A stretch of 64,000 bases of DNA from Flaveria trinervia (lineage: Eukaryota > Streptophyta > Magnoliopsida > Asterales > Asteraceae). Location of the stretch: the NCBI GenBank assembly GCA_025506515.1, contig CM046442.1:60373376-60437375 (forward strand). The letters are read 5' to 3'. Of this stretch, positions 20,490 to 30,752 are shown one piece after another (position 1 is the stretch's first letter; every line of letters starts with the position of its first letter). The notes below the pieces were generated by a model. It was not told where the DNA came from. It did no database searches and worked only from the letters and a program-made list of their open reading frames with translations. The position numbers and the translations under genes were made by a program.

Positions 20490-23400
20490 GGGGTTTCTGT
20501 CTTTTTAAAAGACAAACAAACATTTGAAAGGATCTGAGTCTCTTTCGAGCAAGTAATCTAGACAACAAAGATAGTTGGAATATGATGATGATACTTCTTT
20601 TGCATTTTGCTATGTACTTACAACAGTTGGAAGAGAATGGATGAAGAGATCATTCTAAAATGGATGAATTTTCATACTTGGTTTGGAGAAATGAGGAAAT
20701 GAATTCATGGAGCCCTAACTTTCTAGCAGATCACTCTGTGGATATTAAAGATCTTCCAAATAGGTGAGATGATCCGATCAAAGAACTGGAAGAGGGTGAA
20801 GTAATGAAGAAGCAACCGGAGATGATTGCCGGAAAGAAAACTCCGATGACAGACACATTCCATTTTCCACTCCCAAGGAACAATGAAAGTGTGAGGACCA
20901 AGGAGTTCCAAGGCGCCTAGGAAATCGGAAATATCTAGGATTGAAGTTGCTTTTGACTTTTCGTCAAATTTGAATCTATTTTCTTAATGAATTTTCTCAA
21001 AAAAACATAAAGGGGATAGTTGGTTCACAAAGGTGACTAGGTCAGGCAATTCAAAAAGGACCACCACATTAATTTTTTGGTAATCCAAGGTGATTGGGTC
21101 AGGCAATTCAAAAAGGACCACCAAATTAAATTAATGGCAATCCAAGAATCGTAGTTTGATGACTCTTCAAAAATCAATTTTAATATTGTATGAAGCAATT
21201 TAAAGGCTATTGAATTCATTGATGCAACCATTCAATCAGGGGGCATCATTAATATATGAATCCAGGGGTTTTCAAACCTAAGGAAGTCATTAAAAATAGT
21301 AACTTCTTGCTTATCGTGGGACTGGTATCATGGCAGGAGTTTCATTAAATGTCATGTTAATGGCCCAAATGGTAAATCGCAAAAGATACGTCTTTAGGAG
21401 GATATGCTCCAAAGCATGAATTGGGTGGTTTTGGGTGATTTTAATGTTGTCTGATACCTGAAGGAATGGAAAACTTCACAATTGTGTTCATCCTCCTTAG
21501 TGCACCTTAATGAGTTCATAAGGAACACTGAGCGTCTTTGCTATGCCTATTCGAATATAGCATGGGAGGACACCACTCACGTCATCAAGGCAAGATAAGC
21601 TTAGCAAGATAGATCGAATCCTTGTAGCGTCTTCCTTTGTCAACAAATGGATGTTCACAACCGTTTTTGTATAGCCAAGGAAATACTCTGAGCATCGTTC
21701 AGTTATTTTAACTTCCACAAATGTGGAATTTGGCAAACAAGACCTTGCCAGGGAAAGTTAAGATGCTAAAAGAAGATATAAAAAAAATGGCCGGTCAATC
21801 AAAGACAGATGGCTTGCAAACTAGAGTATGACTTGAAGTTCAATATAGAAGCCTTGGATTTGCTTGCTAACAAAAGTATCTCAACGAGGCTAAAATGGAT
21901 GAAAGGATGATGTACATGAAGGATATAAAGGCAGTTGAAGACTAAAAAAGAAGGGATTTAAAACAAAAGGCTATGTAAAATCGGTGGTCAAAGGTGATGA
22001 AAACACAAGCTCTTTCATGGGATAATCAACACTCATATAGCGAACGGGAGGATTAAAGGAATCATGATAAAGGATGAATGGAACCCAACCCAAAACGATA
22101 TCAAAAGTGTTGCTTTCAACTATTTTTCAGAAAAATACAAAAAGCCAATGAAGTCAAGGCCTCTTTACATGTTAAACAATTTCAAAAAATTATCCCTTTC
22201 GGAAGCAAACTCTCTTATTATAACCCTTTTCTGAGATAGAGGCGAAAATTTTGGTGTGGGATTATGGTGGTGATAAAGCTCCCGCCCATGTGGTTTTACT
22301 TTTGCATATAGTAAAAAAAGACTTGGCACTTGTTTGAGTCTAATTTTTAAAGATCTTGAATAATATTCATCTCTCTAGCTCCATTAGCATTAGGTGTAAT
22401 CTCTCCTTTGTTTCCCTTATTCCTAAAAAGACAGATAAAAAATACTTCTCTGATTCGTGCCTGATAAACCTTTTGGGATATAAGGTTGTTCAAAAACATT
22501 AGCGAACCGTTTGAAGCTGGTGATTGACCTCATTATCACCCTGAATAGTGTACCTTCATCTCCAATGAAAACATTCTGGATGGGCCAATCATTTCCAATG
22601 AACTCTATGCATGGTCTAAAAAACATAAAAAACGGACTATGTTTTTTAAGATTGACTTCGAGAAGGCGTTTGATACCATTAGCTGTAATTTCTTAGACTC
22701 CATTTTTATCAAATAGGATTCCCAATGTTATGGAGAAGATAAATAAGAAAACTGCTTAAATTCGGCTAGAACATCAATTCTTATCAACGGATCTACTACA
22801 AAAAAGTTCAAAAGTGGACAAGATGTTAATCAAGGAGATCCCTGTTCTTCATTTTTATTCATCATCGGTATGGAGGCTCTCCACATGACAATCAAGAAAA
22901 CAATGGATCTTTGTTTTATTTGTGGTATAAAGTATAAAAACACTCCACAAAATGACCTGCTTCTTTCTCATCTTCTATATACCAAATGACACGAATCTAA
23001 TGGGTGATGGTCCTTATCTAATTTTTAAGAATTTTGCTTTTATCTTAGGTGCATCTATTTGACGTTGGGGCTTAGAGGTAACTTTCACAAAAGCAAACTT
23101 CTTGGTGTTGGGTGCAGTCAAACCTAATCTCTAACATGGCATCAATACTAGTATGTGAAACCAACATATTCCCATTTATCTATCTTGGGTTGGTAGTGGG
23201 GGCCAACATTAGTAGTCCAAAAAAAGGAAACCTTTTCTTGACAAGTTCCATAGTAAACTTTCAAATTGGAAATCCCAATCTCTCTTTTCGGAGTAAGTTA
23301 ACACTCATCAAATCGGTATTGAGTAGCTTGCCCATATACTATCTATCAATATTTAAAGCCCTTAGCAAAGTCATAAATTCTCTTGAAACAACTAGGAGGA

Positions 23401-24560
23401 ACTTTTTATGGGGAGGGAATGCTCAAAACATAAAAATTGCATAGATTTCTTTGGACAAAATTCTACAAAGGAAAACGGGGGATATCAAATGGGTAATATT
23501 AAATCAATGAACTTAGCTCTATTGACTAAATGGTTTGGAGGTACAAAACCGAATCAAACACCCTTTGGAAGCAAACTGTTTTGACTATTTATACAAGCAA
23601 AAGCTCAGCCTCCCTTCTTCCTATGAAAAAGTGCATCTGAGGATCATGGATGCGAATTGTAAAACTAGGAGAGGAACTAAAGGCCCTTAATGTTAGTCTT
23701 AACACTCTGATTAAAGGATATGTAGGTGTTAAGGGTTTCCATTCCTTTTAGGCAAGAAACATGGCTAACAAACGAACAGCAAAAAGAAATTGTTCCCTTG
23801 TTTATACAAAGCGGATAGCAACAAAATGTGTTTTGCAGTTCATCAGATGCAAGAATTTGAATCAATTGCTTCTAGAATGGAAATGGAAATCAAGCAGCCT
23901 CAATAGCCTGCAATTAAGCAAGTTACATTCATGCATTCAATTACTAAAGGCTTACTTATGAAAAAATGCACGGGGAAAATGGTAATGGTGTAAGGATGGT
24001 AGAGGGGAGGATGTTTCTCTGTAACCTCAATTAGACGTATCATCAAAGACAAAAGGTTCTCACGTGATATTTATATATACTCGACTTGGCTCCCTAAGAA
24101 GTGGATTTTTCGGTTGGAGGGCGATTTTAAACAAAGTCCCAAGTTGGATAATTTGTGCGCAAGGTGTATACGACCACCCTCTTTAAACTATCCTGGATGT
24201 AATTGCAAGCTAGAATCTTTGACCATGTTTTGGTATCATGCCCCTTTCAGCGACAATATGGAATGGGGTGGAAAATTGGCATAACATTCCCACAAGCTCA
24301 AAATCATTCGGGTCTTTTGCAAGTGTCAAAGGAGTTAAATGGGCATATGCCATATAAAAGATTGTATCATGCGATTATTATTGCTTCTATGTGGTCAATT
24401 TGGAGAGCTAGAAATAAAAGACTTTTCAATAGCAAAAGAGCAATGTCGTCAACATGATAGGCGAAATAAAGGTTAACACAAACTCATGGATCAAGTATAG
24501 AACGAGCTCTAATTAGTTGGATTGGTCTCATTGGGGTAATGCGGTGCTAAAGTGAGACAA
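20490..24560 (+). pseudogene. L1-type LINE b (endonuclease, RT, zf-RVT), decayed
   Basis: In order: ORF1-like debris; endonuclease motif WVVLGDFNVV (about 21419-21450); RT pieces such as CNLSFVSLIPKK (about 22393); KVQKWTRC then the VNQGDPCSS-like site (about 22823); the place of the YADD catalytic motif reading LLYTK-stop near 22975; then 23112-23444 YLGLVVGANISSPKKGN and IKSVLSSLPIYYLSIFK; and a zf-RVT region (24060-24440) ending IIASMWSIWRARNKRLFN. Very many stops; certainly inactive. It fills the left part of Twinkle intron 5. Confidence 0.8.
21031..21145 (+). repeat. 57-bp direct duplication
   Basis: AAGGTGA(C/T)T(A/G)GGTCAGGCAATTC occurs twice, 57 bases apart, within the LINE b 5' part. 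Confidence 0.7.
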
Positions 24561-24717
24561 AAGGTGATTGTATTATTTTTATTCTCTAGTTCCTTTCCCT
24601 GAGCTAGCGCCTTGCTACGCCATTGTTATTTATCACCATTGAAAAGAAAAAGCACAAAGAGCTTAGACTAAAAAGAAATCTACCTAAATCAAAAAGTACA
24701 AAGCATAGCAAAGGTAC

Positions 24718-24819
24718 CTTATCGCCTAATGGCTCTAACCGCAAAGTCTCTTCACTCAACTTTTTAGAAGCCTTAACTTTGTTGACCCCATCTTGTGTGG
24801 GACCTACATCTGCCAAAAC
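24718..24819 (-). CDS. Twinkle-like exon 5
   Basis: 102 nt, exactly 34 codons, phase 0 at both ends. Acceptor GTTGCAG, donor AAG|GTACCT. Encodes SEETLRLEPLGDK, the conserved link between zinc region and primase core. Confidence 0.85.
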
Positions 24820-24890
24820 CTGCAACGGCATTAGATACCCGACAAAATAATTTAATCAAAAAGTGAAGAAATAATTATAAGTGTACATAC

Positions 24891-24941
24891 ATGACCAGCC
24901 CATCCACATTCAAAATTAAGCATCTCCATATTGCAACTTTC
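24891..24941 (-). pseudogene. Twinkle-like exon 4 (one-base deletion)
   Basis: 51 nt between acceptor GTATCAG and donor CAT|GTATGT. Begins in frame (KVAIWRC), then needs a different frame for NFECGWAGH, which is the second zinc-binding part. The exon is one base short of the family frame. Confidence 0.7.
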
Positions 24942-25259
24942 CTGATACAAGGATAAAAGGTAACTTCTCTAGGAAGTTGAAGACAGCAGAGAAACAGGTA
25001 ATCAAATACTCTTTGATCCCAGAAAAATTCAATATGATTATTTTCCTGAAATACTAAAATTCATACATTTGTTGCAGAATTGAATTTTGTTTGAAGTCCT
25101 TGATATGGAGTCAATAACGCAACCAATTTTCTCCCAAACAGTTTACATTTATATGAGTTTTGAAGTACTTGAGTAAGTTGTTTGGCACCCAAAGTCAAAC
25201 AGTTTACATATATACTAAAGTGTTGCTCTTTTTTTCTTTTGTACAGAGAAACTGCTTAC

Positions 25260-25315
25260 TCATTTTGGTTTATATGGAATGACAGACTCCTCTCCTTGGC
25301 CTGCCCACCTTTGCA
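25260..25315 (-). CDS. Twinkle-like exon 3
   Basis: 56 nt between acceptor GAGACAG and donor A|GTAAGC. Starts in phase 0 with Cys-Lys-Gly-Gly, completing the CPxC zinc motif begun in exon 2, then KERSLSFHINQN. Confidence 0.75.
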
Positions 25316-25514
25316 CTGTCTCAACACAAGTTAATGCCATTAAATTTCTAGATTTCCAAGCATATTAATTGCACAAATTTTGCAGTGAAATATTTTTATG
25401 AAACCGAAAAAAAAATCTTCAAACATTTGAATTCAAATCCAAAAAGGTTTGGCATAATGAAACATGAATAATACGATTGGAAAGGGAAGTCATAATAAAT
25501 GATGAATATTCTAC

Positions 25515-25642
25515 CACGGGACAAATTTGATGGGTGTATTGGCCAGGGGTACAAGAACCGAAGTTTATCCCAATATCCTCCAGCTTCTGCTTTAAAGCAC
25601 TGATTTCAAGCGCCACTTCTTCTTCATGATTTGCCAAATTGA
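25515..25642 (-). CDS. Twinkle-like exon 2
   Basis: Acceptor TTCTAG at 25643; donor GTG|GTAGAA at 25515/25514. 128 nt, 42 codons plus two bases completing a Val codon with exon 1. Encodes ALKQKLEDIGIN..CTPGQYTHQICPV, the helix and first Cys of the zinc region. Confidence 0.8.
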
Positions 25643-25724
25643 CTAGAAGAGAATTTCATACAGTTAGGCAGAGGAAATTGAGTTTCAAAGGAAATGCGAA
25701 AGGAACAGCAGTATCTAAAAAAAC

Positions 25725-26151
25725 CTGAAGATTTGAGACGCAAAGAGCGGAGTTGGAAACTGGGAAGCAAAGGCAGAGATTGAGATTGAGATTGAGAGTG
25801 ATATTGAGATTGAGATTGAGAGTGAGATTGAGATTGAGATTGAGATTGAGATTGAGAGTGAGAGTGAGATTGAGATTGAGAGTGAGAGTGAGAGTGAGAT
25901 TGAGATTGAGATTGAGATTGAGATTGAGATTGAGATTGAGATTGTGGGTGGCAATTTGATGTCCGAAGCGAGGGGAACAGTCCTACTCCTACTCCTATCC
26001 CTTGCGCCGGATAAATCATTTGGACGCGACGACTGTTGCCTCTTCTTCCACCCCCAAGCCCCAACCCAACAAGATAAGGAAAAGGGAAAATTGCCAAAAT
26101 ACCACCGCCACCACTAGTTTTCAGTTTTTTCTTTTTCTTACTCCTGCTCAT
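25725..26151 (-). CDS. Twinkle-like exon 1 (N-terminus, Gln-Ser repeat)
   Basis: Open frame from ATG at 26151 (alternative in-frame ATG near 26019, starting MIYPAQ). It is rich in Gly, Arg, Ser and Lys, as in an organelle transit peptide, then runs into about 28 Gln-Ser/His-Ser dipeptides encoded by a TCTCAA hexanucleotide repeat. It ends in phase 1 at a CAG|GT donor at 25725/25724. The start choice is uncertain. Confidence 0.6.
25776..25945 (-). repeat. hexanucleotide repeat (ATTGAG)n inside exon 1
   Basis: About 28 units of ATTGAG/AGTGAG on the plus strand, read on the minus strand as CAATCT/CACTCT and encoding alternating Gln or His with Ser. The repeat stays in frame in exon 1. Confidence 0.9.
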
Positions 26152-26723
26152 GAAACTTATTCTCTTTTGTTTCTACTGAAATTCCATACACATAGGCTGC
26201 GTGGCTAATATTTGACTTCCTAAAAATTCTTTTAAGGCCTTGGAAGAAATCCAATGAAATTAAGAAATTAGTTTAAATTTTAAGTAAAATAATATTTATG
26301 TAAATAACTAAATGTAAAACTCAAGAAAATGTTTTATTTCAAATTTCTTTTGTTGTGTAATTTTAAAATCTTTCGACCTAGAGAGAGAATTTGGCATCTC
26401 ACAACCAAATGAATTTAAGGTGAAACATTCCTTTAAATTTTACATGTCATTACCCATTTAAACATAATTACTTAAAAATTATATTAGTTTCTCAATTTTA
26501 TTCCATTACATTCATTTTTTTTCCAACTAAACGCTCTCTTAGTGTTGGTTGCGCAGATTGAACATATGTGTGTAGAATATAAGTTTCAAACTAATGAACA
26601 CTTCACATAACATCATAAGAAACTCATTTGCAAAAAAATTGTTATAACTAGATAATATTCATCTTTTTTACGAAATCTCACACATCATTTTCCTTTGAAA
26701 TCATGTATTAACACTAACATAAT
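26152..26723. other. 5' flank of the Twinkle-like gene
   Basis: Non-coding sequence between the first ATG and the composite Copia A. It should contain the promoter if the gene is functional. No clear TATA box was chosen. Confidence 0.4.
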
Positions 26724-26728
26724 CTTTT

Positions 26729-27571
26729 TGCAGGATCGATATTAGTCACTTAACACTTTGTTTTCTCTCAAACTCACCTAGAACAACACTCGGGTAAAGA
26801 TAGAATCAATAAGTGTTGATCACAATATAGAAAGTAATAAAGAACGCAAGAAGTAATCTTCAAGGTACTTTTATATATTGCTTCTCAACTTAATAATACA
26901 AGACTCTTACAAGCAGTGTGGAATGAGTTACAAAGAGAACTTATATATAATACTACCTACAGCCGGATATACTTTGATACCAGCTGGAATCCTATAGCTA
27001 AAGTCTATACTACAAGACTATAGTTTAAGGTATCTCAGATAAAGTCTTATCTGAGATTTGATAGTCAGGACATGTCACTGACTTACCTTTTGTCATCAAC
27101 TAAAGTTGGTAACTTGTACTATCATAAAAAGGTAAATAGTGTAATAAAGTATGGTCAACTGCATGGCTCTTTGAGAAAATGCCATATAGTATCAGATGTC
27201 TGCAGCGAAGTGTCAGAGACCATACTTGTGTCTACTGGTTCATAGTATCAGATGGCTTCGGAAGAGTAAGTACTTCCGAATCCACTTATACTTCGGAAGA
27301 GACTGCTTCTTCTAAGGCTTGGAGACTTCTTCTTATCATCATACTTCGGAAGTAGTCTTCAGGTTTTTCTTCTAAGACTTGATCTTCGGAAGCATGCTCT
27401 TTGCTTCGGAAGTAGAGTTCTGTCTTCAGAATTTATCTTTTTACTTTGTCTTCGGAAGAACTCTACAACCTTTGGAAGTTCCATGCTAAGCTTCGGAAGC
27501 CCTTGCATGTAGTACCAAAATTATCTAAGTGAATTGGTTTTGGTTGCACCAGCCTTCTTCTTGATCCAACA
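26729..27571 (-). repeat. 3' LTR of Copia A
   Basis: Minus orientation, starts TGTTGGATCAAGAAG at 27571 and ends CCTGCA at 26729. 843 bp. Many TTCCGAA/TTCGGAA motifs at 27240-27500. The polypurine tract (minus AGGGGGAGTT) adjoins at 27572. Confidence 0.9.
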
Positions 27572-27582
27572 AACTCCCCCTA
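27572..27582 (-). other. polypurine tract of Copia A
   Basis: Minus strand CTAGGGGGAGTT before TGTTGGATC. Confidence 0.75.
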
Positions 27583-27601
27583 GGCTGATGCTACCAAAAC
27601 T

Positions 27602-28207
27602 TCACTTGTTTCTGCTTCTCAAAACTTTCAGCACCAAGGAGAGTAGATATTTGTCTATTTCCTTATTCTTCCCTGATGTGGTGCTGAGAAATTTGTATAG
27701 ATCCTTGGTAGACAGGAAGTCCAGCCTGTCACCTTGGATGACATGTACCCTCTGTTTTTGCCCTCTAAAAAGAGTTAGTTGATGAGAACTGTAATCATAT
27801 TCCCATCTAACTATAGGTTCCAATTCTGGACCTTCCACCATTTGTAGAAAGGCAGCACCCTCGGTGGGAGATCTTTCCTTGTCTTCCTGTCTTCTCAACT
27901 TCAACTCTTCTTCAATCTTGGCTTTTGCAGTTAGCTCGACTAGATGAAGACTGCTGAGATGATTTCTGATGAGTGCAACAATTTCAAAGTTGGAGGGGTT
28001 GGAGAATGGCTTCTCTGCTAACTTAGTAATATCAAACCTGTTGGAGTGTAGCAGAAAGGTTGCATTAAGTCTATTGACTTCGCCATTCTCCCTTTCCACA
28101 ACAAAGTTGTGAGAAGTTTCATCGAACCTCCACTGGATTATTTTCTTTCTAGGCACAAGAGACTGACCGGGAATCTTGTCCTCTTTCTTGGTATCCAGCA
28201 GAGTCAC
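27602..28207 (-). CDS. Copia A aORF, C-terminal domain
   Basis: 201-codon open frame. Contains two similar modules: IQWRFDETSHNFVVERENGE (about residues 26-45) and VRWEYDYSSHQLTLFRGQKQ (about 133-152). Each is followed by a hydrophobic stretch and a D-[IL]-x-K-[LF] helix. Between them is a Lys/Glu-rich, probably coiled, segment. It is the last ORF before the polypurine tract and 3' LTR, as in element G. It has no known catalytic motif, and the function of this additional ORF in the Copia family is unknown to me. Confidence 0.6.
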   Translation of the reverse strand: MTLLDTKKEDKIPGQSLVPRKKIIQWRFDETSHNFVVERENGEVNRLNATFLLHSNRFDITKLAEKPFSNPSNFEIVALIRNHLSSLHLVELTAKAKIEEELKLRRQEDKERSPTEGAAFLQMVEGPELEPIVRWEYDYSSHQLTLFRGQKQRVHVIQGDRLDFLSTKDLYKFLSTTSGKNKEIDKYLLSLVLKVLRSRNK

Positions 28208-28794
28208 CAGTTTCCTTCTAAGTTTCTTTCTTTATCATTTAATGAATCTGAGTTGAGGCCTAGAAGTTTAGCTGCCTGGTCCAATGTTCCTCTAGGTAAA
28301 TCAAGAAATTAATCTCTTGGGAGGGAACAAGAGGATCCATCAACATAGGTAATGTTGACAAAATCTTCATCACATGAAACTTTGCTCAAAGTTGTGCAGT
28401 TGATGAGCTTGGTCTTGATTACCTTGAACTCCTCAAGAGAGAGATGTTGAGAAGGCTGAGGGGAGGGTTTGGATGGTTGTTGGGTAGGTTGAGGTTTAGA
28501 GGTTCTGGGAAGAGCTTTTGGTTGGAGGATGGGAAGTTTAGGTGGTTGGGTGATGAGATGGATGTGGGCAAAGATGTGGGTTCAAGGGTGAAGGGTTCGG
28601 TTTTGATGGTGAAGGTAAAGGTGAGGGTTCAGGTTGTGGTTGGGTGGTTGCAGTGAAGGTCATCCTCTTTACCCTTCTGTACATCTCTCTCCTCTTTCCC
28701 ACCGGATGTCAGCCTTGATTTCACTGACAATCCATTGGAGTGTCTTCTCAGACATGGGACCCACCTGCCTTCCAGAGAAGCCATGGGCCCGAAG
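28208..28794 (-). pseudogene. Copia A aORF, middle segment
   Basis: Pro/Gln/Ser-rich low-complexity part and LPRGTLDQAAKLLGLNSDSL, in frames different from the C-terminal ORF. 28669-28794 reads HGFSGRQVGPMSEKTLQWIV. It is cut at 28795 by the solo LTR E; the 114-codon minus ORF 28669-29013 is a fusion of LTR and aORF sequence. Confidence 0.55.
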
Positions 28795-28799
28795 ATAGT

Positions 28800-29593
28800 T
28801 GTAAGGATTCCTGAAGTCTGATGCAACCCAAAACTGCCTAAGTGTTTCAGCAACATGCACTAAGTACTGAAGTGAAGAATGCTTCGGAAGAATTACACAA
28901 AGCATTAGAAAATACTCTAAGTGTAATATCTTCCGAAGCCAAGACCAATATCTTCCGAAGCCTAACATGAAGTCTTCCGAAGCTTGAAGAGACAAAGTCT
29001 TCCGAAGCTTCAACCTATGAAGACAGATTTCTTCCGAAGACTTTTAGTACACATGCTTTATCTGATGTACTGTTCCATAAAGCACCTTTTTCGCTGCGTC
29101 TCTGATAAGTCACCAACTTACAAGAGTTGGTGAAAAGGTCCATGCTTTTGGTAACTGTACATTGAGGTCTTGAGTCTGAAAACTTTCCACTTTATGTACT
29201 TTATCCTTTTTGTAATGTATAAGGATGTGAGCTATGGCATGTCATAGTCACAAGGTCAAAAGGCAGATATGCCTTTTGATCCTACAATTGATTTTGTTAG
29301 TGTCTAGTCAATTGTATCCAGCTGGCTTTCATAGTATAGCCGGCTGTAGGTTGTAGTATAAGTATTCCAAGTTCTTGTATCTTTCCGGTATGCTTTTGTA
29401 ACACTTGTAAAAGAACTTGAGAAAGCAATATACTGCTCCCTTGAAAACTATACTCTCTTGTTCTGTCTCCTGCTTTACTTGTGTTCTTTGCATCACCTCT
29501 GGTTACCTAGTTCACTGTTTGATTAAGATTTAGTTAATCTCCTCATTGTGTTGTTGTGTTGTAATTGTGTTCAAGCCCTTGAACGATCCTGCA
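28800..29593 (+). mobile_element. solo LTR of family E
   Basis: Starts TGTAAGGATTCC and ends CGATCCTGCA; flanked by exact 5-bp duplications ATAGT (28795-28799 and 29594-29598). It matches the LTR of the E element at 60711-61248 in inverse orientation. It contains six TTCCGAA/TTCGGAA motifs at 28882-29040 and a CACCAACT...AGTTGGTG hairpin at 29110-29132. It is a typical product of LTR-LTR recombination. Confidence 0.9.
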
Positions 29594-29598
29594 ATAGT

Positions 29599-30130
29599 CT
29601 TTCATCCAGGCCTTTTCACTGAGCTTCCTGGTTGCAGTGACCCTAGCTTTTTCCTCCTTCTTCTTCTTCTCCTTTTCCTTTTCTCTTGTAGCCTTTCTTC
29701 TTTATTTCTCCATTTGATCCTGCTCTTTGTTGTAGAGCCATAGGATCGTCTCATCATTGTGTGGAGAAAGTTCTTGAAGATTAAAGCCTCTAGAGATTAT
29801 GAAATTTATCATGTCTCTCCTTAACTGCAATTCAGCTTCCTTCTATTCTTCTTTTTCTTTCTCCAAGGCCAACCTGGTTTCTTCTTCAAGTTTCAGTCGG
29901 GTTGCCTTCTTTAGATCCACCAACTCCTCTAGTGGTAGAAGGAGTGTTTCTTTATTGGCAGCTCCTATTTGGATAAGCTGGTCAATGATCTCTTCCCTTC
30001 TCTTATTATTGACAACCTCCTGATTGGCTGCAGCTGCTTTTGTACTGGCAGCTAGCAACTTCTCAGTTGGAAGTCTTCCTTTCTTAAGTTTCTCAATCTT
30101 CTCCTCTTCCTGAAGCTCTTCCGTAGTCAT
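29599..30130 (-). pseudogene. Copia A aORF, coiled-coil segment
   Basis: The 95-codon open part (29843-30130) is very rich in Glu, Lys, Leu and Ala: LPTEKLLAASTKAAAANQEV, DQLIQIGAANKETLLLPLEE. Frame change downstream before the solo LTR. Confidence 0.55.
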
Positions 30131-30132
30131 CT

Positions 30133-30686
30133 TTATTTTCCTTTATCTTTTGAAGAGCCTGATTGTAGTGGTTCTTGGAGAGTGGATTCTGATTGTGAGA
30201 GAGGCAAAGATGGTGTCTGGGATGGAGGTAGATACAGAAAGTCCTCCCTGTTCACCTCAGATGCCATTTCAAGGATTGCATCTGTGATGATCAGTTCCTC
30301 GGACATCTTAAATAGTCCTTTCGCAGCCTCTATTTCAGCTTCGGAAGATTCAGCTTGTTCTTTCGAGGCTTTAACTTCAGCTTTGGAAATTGGAGGAGAT
30401 GTAGATTCTGTCCCAACTGTTTCAGTTGTTGGGCCATCAATCCCCATTTCCCCTTCGAATTGAATCTTAGGTTCCATATGGACCTTAGGTTGACCAACTT
30501 CTTCCACAGTGGAGTGGTAGAAGGTGCAGTCAGCCTTTGAAGCTCTTCAGCTCCGAAGTAGAGCATTGCAGCATCAGGGCTTGGCTGATCAGTGGAGGAT
30601 CTTAACAGAAGCTTGGTGAAGAGTCTGTAGAGATTGCTAAGCATCTTTGAATCAATCTGAAGTATAACTTGAGATGGCTCAGACAC
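30133..30686 (-). pseudogene. Copia A aORF, Ser/Glu-rich segment
   Basis: Overlapping frames 30133-30507 and 30330-30686 are parts of one ORF shifted by an indel. Low complexity, with LFKMSEELIITDAILEMASE as the most structured piece. Confidence 0.5.
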
Positions 30687-30752
30687 AGTGATGATAGGAG
30701 TAGAAGAGGTTGAAGTTGAAGTTTGAAACTGTGGGTCCTCAAGTGTTTGTCT

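Larger units (their letters stand above)
5404..26151 (-). pseudogene. Twinkle-like organellar primase (TOPRIM) gene, TE-filled introns, frame-damaged
   Basis: Thirteen exons read right to left give a protein colinear with plant Twinkle primase-helicase. In order: a low-complexity N-terminus (probably a transit peptide); QKLEDIGIN..CTPGQYTHQICPV with a CxxC that begins the primase zinc region; SEETLRLEPLGDK; ISYFAERMISAE; GEIVNCKFRS; ERILYGLDG; DKLSMDQAG..NCVSVPDGAP; ATDGDGPGQALAEEL; and YKDANE. Twinkle makes RNA primers and unwinds DNA in mitochondria and plastids. Splice sites are GT/AG and phases match across nearly all joins. Indels break frame in exons 4, 6, 9 and 13. The helicase (RecA-like) exons were not found; they may lie left of the window, or this may be a TOPRIM-only paralogue like one known in Arabidopsis. 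Introns 5 (11 kb) and 9 (6.5 kb) are packed with transposons. Homology is confident; its status as a dead gene is less sure because sequencing indels could mimic decay. Confidence 0.8.

Noticed and set aside
25753..25959. Plus-strand Arg/Leu repeat ORF
   Set aside because: Shadow of the hexanucleotide repeat within exon 1 of the minus-strand gene.
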